Below, in pieces: positions 6,990-9,479 of a stretch of DNA of 9,479 bases. Below the pieces are notes generated by a model, which worked only from the letters and a program-made list of their open reading frames with translations, ran no database searches and was not told the origin of the DNA. A program made the translations under genes and the position numbers. Source of the stretch: Ruminococcus sp. (lineage in GTDB: Bacteria > Bacillota > Clostridia > Oscillospirales > Acutalibacteraceae); the NCBI GenBank assembly GCA_017380355.1, contig JAFOED010000135.1, forward strand, positions 1 to 9,479. Direction: 5' to 3'. Numbering within the stretch: position 1 is the first letter of the stretch; each line of letters opens with the position of its first letter.

Positions 6990-7016
6990 AATATCACCTC
7001 GTAAAATAATTTATTA

Positions 7017-7050
7017 TTAAAATATATTAAGCTCCATCGGAGCACTCTCC
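7017..7050 (-). other. Leader of the dockerin gene: alternative hairpins and a six-codon ORF
   Basis: On the minus strand a GGAG (7050-7047), a GCTCC (7043-7039) and a GGAGC (7035-7031) lie in a row. The middle segment can pair with the first (4-nt loop) or with the third (3-nt loop), so the two hairpins exclude each other. The second hairpin is followed by an AT-rich stretch. The same bases contain a ribosome-site-like GGAGAG, 7 bases before an ATG at 7037 that opens MELNIF and a stop at 7017. The whole sits between the predicted promoter and the dockerin gene. It could be an attenuation-type leader, but the stems are only 4-5 bp and chance is not excluded. Confidence 0.25.
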
Positions 7051-7072
7051 AATAACTTATCTTTATATTTTA

Positions 7073-7081
7073 ATTATAGCA
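7073..7081 (-). promoter_or_regulatory. Extended -10 promoter of the dockerin gene
   Basis: On the minus strand, TGCTATAAT (7081-7073) is a perfect extended -10. The hexamer 17 bp further upstream (TAGTAA, 7101-7096) matches the -35 consensus at only 3 of 6 bases. A start near 7066 would give a leader of about 77 nt, containing the hairpins at 7031-7050. Confidence 0.6.
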
Positions 7082-7160
7082 CCAAACTAATACGCTTACT
7101 ATTAGCAAATCACATAATAATCATAAGGCGTTTTTGTTTAGTGTGTATACTAAAGAATAA

Positions 7161-7190
7161 CAAAAGAAAAAGCAGGGTTTCCCCTGCTTT
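7161..7190 (-). terminator. Intrinsic terminator after the membrane-protein gene
   Basis: On the minus strand, AAAGCAGGG and CCCTGCTTT pair in a perfect 9-bp stem around a GAAA tetraloop, followed by TTCTTTTG. It begins 25 bases after the stop codon of the gene at 7216-8079. On the plus strand the stem is not followed by a T run, so it acts on the minus strand only. It separates this gene from the dockerin gene, implying independent transcripts. Confidence 0.9.
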
Positions 7191-7215
7191 AGCTTTATAG
7201 TTTATCTAAGTAATA

Positions 7216-8079
7216 TTATTTTGCTTCGTCTGCTGTTGATGTGCCAGCTTTTGTCCAGTTAAGACCTAAGAAGATAAGCTGGTCGCCGTCGAAGTAGTAA
7301 CCCTCTTCCTGTGAAATAAGTTCTGTTTCGAAGAAAGAAAGGTTGATTGTAGAATCTGTCGCTGTGTATACACAGTGAAGTTCCTGCATACCGAACTGGT
7401 CGTAAATCATTGTACCATCGTCGTTTAAAGTAAGCTTAACTGACATATCGTACTCAGGGTAGTAGAATTCCCACTCGCCTGTGAGCGCTTCAACTTCCTT
7501 GAAATTTTCGTCAGGCATAATGAAGTCGCTGTCTTTTGTCTTCTTTGTCTGCTTAAGCTCGATTACACTACCATCTTCTGAAGTAAGTGTGAGCACGCGG
7601 TTACGAGCAAGCTTGTTACCAGTGATTTCAAAATCATATACGCCGTATACGTAGCCTGCGCTTACGTTAACAGAAACAGACTTGCCATCTTCTGTATCTG
7701 TAACTTCGTATGTACCAGGGAAGTAACTTGTACCTATGTTCATAGTACAGTCAGTTTCAGTACCTTTTTTGTCAAATGTGTAGTAGAAGTCATAGCCTTC
7801 TTCTGACGCATAAAGCCATGTACCCTCGATAGTCGGAGTAAAGATGCTAATCGCAAAGAAAGATACAAGTGAAACAAGCACTAAGCAAGCTGCGATGATA
7901 ATCGGAATGTAGATAGGAAACTTCTTCTTAGGCTTTGCAACTACAGGTGTTTCCTCAGCAACATTTACATCAGCAAACTGTGGTGTGTACTCTTCAGTTG
8001 TCTGTACAGTTTCCTCAGCTGTATTATCTGTAGTTTCTTCTGCTACTTCTAACTCTTTATACTCTTCATTATATTCCAT
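7216..8079 (-). CDS. Single-pass membrane protein with two beta-rich outer domains, function unknown
   Basis: I do not recognise this gene beyond its architecture. With the start at 8079 the product has 287 residues. Residues 1-48 are acidic, rich in Glu and Thr, and probably disordered. KPKKK (49-53) precedes a hydrophobic segment (about 55-80), giving a cytoplasmic N-terminus and an outer C-terminus. Outside there appear to be two domains of similar plan. The first begins IEGTWLY (84-90) and runs to about 178; the second begins LTGEWEFYY (199-207) and runs to about 278. Both alternate hydrophobic and charged residues and contain Asp-Gly turns (NDDGT, 219-223; FDGDQL, 263-268). This resembles lipocalin-like or DUF5640-type domains seen in clostridial surface proteins, but that is resemblance only. 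It has its own terminator and candidate promoter. Confidence 0.85.
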   Translation of the reverse strand: MEYNEEYKELEVAEETTDNTAEETVQTTEEYTPQFADVNVAEETPVVAKPKKKFPIYIPIIIAACLVLVSLVSFFAISIFTPTIEGTWLYASEEGYDFYYTFDKKGTETDCTMNIGTSYFPGTYEVTDTEDGKSVSVNVSAGYVYGVYDFEITGNKLARNRVLTLTSEDGSVIELKQTKKTKDSDFIMPDENFKEVEALTGEWEFYYPEYDMSVKLTLNDDGTMIYDQFGMQELHCVYTATDSTINLSFFETELISQEEGYYFDGDQLIFLGLNWTKAGTSTADEAK

Positions 8080-8085
8080 TTTATT

Positions 8086-8093
8086 ACCTCCTA
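8086..8093 (-). promoter_or_regulatory. Ribosome binding site that sets the start of the membrane-protein gene
   Basis: On the minus strand this reads TAGGAGGT and lies 6 bases before the ATG at 8079. An in-frame ATG at 8097 lies upstream of this site and would translate through it, so the start at 8079 is preferred. Confidence 0.85.
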
Positions 8094-8166
8094 ACAAATG
8101 AACAAACTAATATTACTACAATTGACATAATAAATCAACATTTTTGTTCTGAAAATTATTTGAATA

Positions 8167-8194
8167 ATTATGCTATATTCATAAATATTGTAAA
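8167..8194 (-). promoter_or_regulatory. Candidate promoter of the membrane-protein gene
   Basis: On the minus strand: TTTACA (8194-8189), a 16-bp spacer, and CATAAT (8172-8167), each 5 of 6 consensus. The leader would be about 80 nt. A weaker alternative nearer the gene is TTGATT, 17 bp, TAATAT (roughly 8138-8110). The region is very AT-rich, so matches come easily by chance. Confidence 0.45.
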
Positions 8195-8200
8195 TCCTTC

Positions 8201-8229
8201 TTGTCACGATACCACATTTATGATATATT
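8201..8229 (+). promoter_or_regulatory. Promoter of the phosphohexomutase gene
   Basis: TTGTCA (8201-8206), a 17-bp spacer, and TATATT (8224-8229), each 5 of 6 consensus, with TG at 8221-8222 giving an extended -10. A start near 8236 leaves about 49 nt before the ATG. Its -35 box lies 6 bp from that of the candidate divergent promoter. Confidence 0.65.
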
Positions 8230-8284
8230 TTATGATGTAATTTTATGTTTCTATTTACTATATATTTTACATGGGGTGGAAATT

Positions 8285-9479
8285 ATGAGTCACAACAAAT
8301 TATATTCACAGTGGTTAGAAAATGCGGTTGAGGATAAGGATTTAACTGCTGAACTTCAGTCTATCACTAATAACGACGAGGAAATCTTCGACAGATTCTA
8401 TCGTACACTTGAGTTTGGTACTGCAGGGCTTAGAGGTATTATCGGTGCAGGTACCAACAGAATGAACATCTACGTTGTCAGACAAGCTACACAGGGTCTT
8501 GCTGACTATGTATTAAGCAAATACGGCAAGGGCGCTGTTGCTATCTCTCACGATAGCAGAATCAAAGCTGACCTCTTTATGAATGAAGCAGCTCGTGTAC
8601 TTGCTGCTAACGGCATCAAAGTATACATCACTAGCGAGCTTCAGCCAACTCCTGTTTTAAGCTTTTTAGTAAGACACTTCAAGTGTCAGGCAGGTATCAT
8701 GATTACTGCTAGTCACAACCCTGCTGCATACAACGGCTACAAAGCATACGGCGAAGATGGATGTCAGATGACTGATGACGCTGCAAATGCTGTATACGAT
8801 GCTATCCAGAAAATCGATATGTTCAGTGGCGTTAAGCTCGCTGACTTTGACGAAGCAGTAAACAACGGTATGATCGAATACGTTGATGACAGCGTTTACA
8901 CAGAGTATCTTACAAACGTTAAATCAAGACAGGTTGCAAACGGTATCTGTGCAGGCGCTGACTTAAGTGTTGTATACACACCACTCAACGGTACAGGCAA
9001 CAAGCTCGTTCGCAGAGTGCTTTCTGAAATCGGTGTTGAAAACGTTTCTATCGTTAAGGAGCAGGAGTTACCTGACGGCAACTTCACAACTTGCCCTTAC
9101 CCTAACCCTGAAATCAAAGAAGCTTTAAAGCTCGGTCTTGAGATGTGTGAAGAAAAGAAACCTGACTTACTTCTCGCTACTGACCCTGACGCTGACAGAG
9201 TCGGCATCGCTGTTAAGGACTACGACGGCAGCTACAGACTTCTCACAGGTAACGAGACAGGCGCTATGCTCACAGAGTTTATCTTACGCTCACGCACTGA
9301 AGCAGGTACACTCCCTGTTGACCCTATCATCGTAAAGACTATCGTTACTACAAAGCTCATCAACGCTATCTGTGACAAATATGGTGCAGAACTCAGAAAC
9401 GTTCTCACAGGTTTCAAATATATTGGTGAAGTTATCCTCAACCTCGAAAAGGTTTCTCAGGAAGAGAGATTTGTTTTCG
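8285..9479 (+). CDS. Phosphoglucomutase/phosphomannomutase (alpha-D-phosphohexomutase family), C-terminus cut
   Basis: Interconverts hexose 1- and 6-phosphates (glucose, possibly mannose) via a bisphosphate intermediate, feeding glycolysis, glycogen or cell-envelope sugar nucleotides. The 398 visible residues are open to the right edge without a stop. FGTAGLRG (44-51) is the N-terminal substrate loop. TASHNP (141-146) holds the catalytic phosphoserine Ser143. DPDADR (300-305) is the magnesium loop with Asp300, Asp302 and Asp304. TGFKYIG (375-381) is typical of the PgcA-like bacterial branch. The window ends just where the sugar-binding GFEES motif would follow EERFVF. Full-length members have roughly 560-580 residues, so about a third is missing. 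The ATG follows a GGGGTGGA site. Homology cannot decide glucose versus mannose preference, so no symbol is given; pgcA is the closest named type. Confidence 0.93.
   Translation, partial: MSHNKLYSQWLENAVEDKDLTAELQSITNNDEEIFDRFYRTLEFGTAGLRGIIGAGTNRMNIYVVRQATQGLADYVLSKYGKGAVAISHDSRIKADLFMNEAARVLAANGIKVYITSELQPTPVLSFLVRHFKCQAGIMITASHNPAAYNGYKAYGEDGCQMTDDAANAVYDAIQKIDMFSGVKLADFDEAVNNGMIEYVDDSVYTEYLTNVKSRQVANGICAGADLSVVYTPLNGTGNKLVRRVLSEIGVENVSIVKEQELPDGNFTTCPYPNPEIKEALKLGLEMCEEKKPDLLLATDPDADRVGIAVKDYDGSYRLLTGNETGAMLTEFILRSRTEAGTLPVDPIIVKTIVTTKLINAICDKYGAELRNVLTGFKYIGEVILNLEKVSQEERFVF

Noticed and set aside
7142..7151. Possible plus-strand -10 box TATACT with palindrome GTATAC
   Set aside because: There is no fitting -35 box 16-18 bp upstream, and no plus-strand gene lies downstream before 8285.
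8217..8247. Three TTTATG repeats at 8217, 8229 and 8242 over the phosphohexomutase promoter
   Set aside because: The spacing (12 and 13 bp) is not a full helical turn, the region is extremely AT-rich, and two copies overlap the -10 and start region. Chance is the simplest explanation.
8896..9087. Minus-strand 63-codon ORF within the phosphohexomutase gene
   Set aside because: It is antisense to a clearly coding, motif-bearing frame that stays open to the window edge.
1..9479. Search for a phage, insertion sequence, CRISPR, toxin-antitoxin or defence system
   Set aside because: No transposase, integrase, terminal repeats, spaced direct repeats or paired small toxin-like genes were found on either strand. 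Apart from the two exported proteins, the window is ordinary housekeeping sequence.

Overview
The window looks like a piece of chromosome from a low- to mid-GC anaerobic Firmicute, most likely a gut or rumen Clostridia of the Ruminococcus/Oscillospiraceae type. Three things point there: the yicC-remA-gmk-rpoZ-priA-def-fmt order typical of Firmicutes, a RemA (DUF370) protein, and a secreted protein with a dockerin whose repeats carry the DATxIQ signature common in Ruminococcus-like genomes. Genus-level placement is inference from these features only.

Positions 1-5369, minus strand: a compact housekeeping operon read from right to left, yicC > remA > gmk > rpoZ > priA > def > fmt (fmt runs off the left edge). 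Gaps are 9-27 bp or the genes overlap (remA/gmk by 8 bp, rpoZ/priA by 4 bp). A single extended -10 promoter lies upstream of yicC. The genes link RNA turnover (YicC), regulation (RemA), GMP phosphorylation (Gmk), RNA polymerase assembly (omega), replication restart (PriA) and N-formylmethionine metabolism (Def removes the formyl group, Fmt adds it to initiator tRNA). coaBC, which sits between rpoZ and priA in Bacillus subtilis, is absent here.

Positions 5370-6322: a divergent promoter region, then yebC on the plus strand. yebC is driven by a near-ideal promoter and ends at a strong hairpin that can terminate transcription in both directions.

Positions 6345-8079, minus strand: two accessory, exported-type genes, each with its own likely promoter. 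One encodes a small secreted protein ending in a type I dockerin. The other encodes a single-pass membrane protein with an acidic cytoplasmic tail and two related-looking beta-rich outer domains. Neither has a function I can name.

Positions 8201-9479, plus strand: a promoter and the first 398 codons of a phosphoglucomutase/phosphomannomutase gene, cut by the right edge.

There are no RNA genes, CRISPR arrays, insertion sequences or phage genes that I can see, and no gene-free stretch exceeds about 230 bp. I see no clear new multi-gene system. The points most worth a second look are the dockerin protein, its hairpin-bearing leader, and the two-domain membrane protein.
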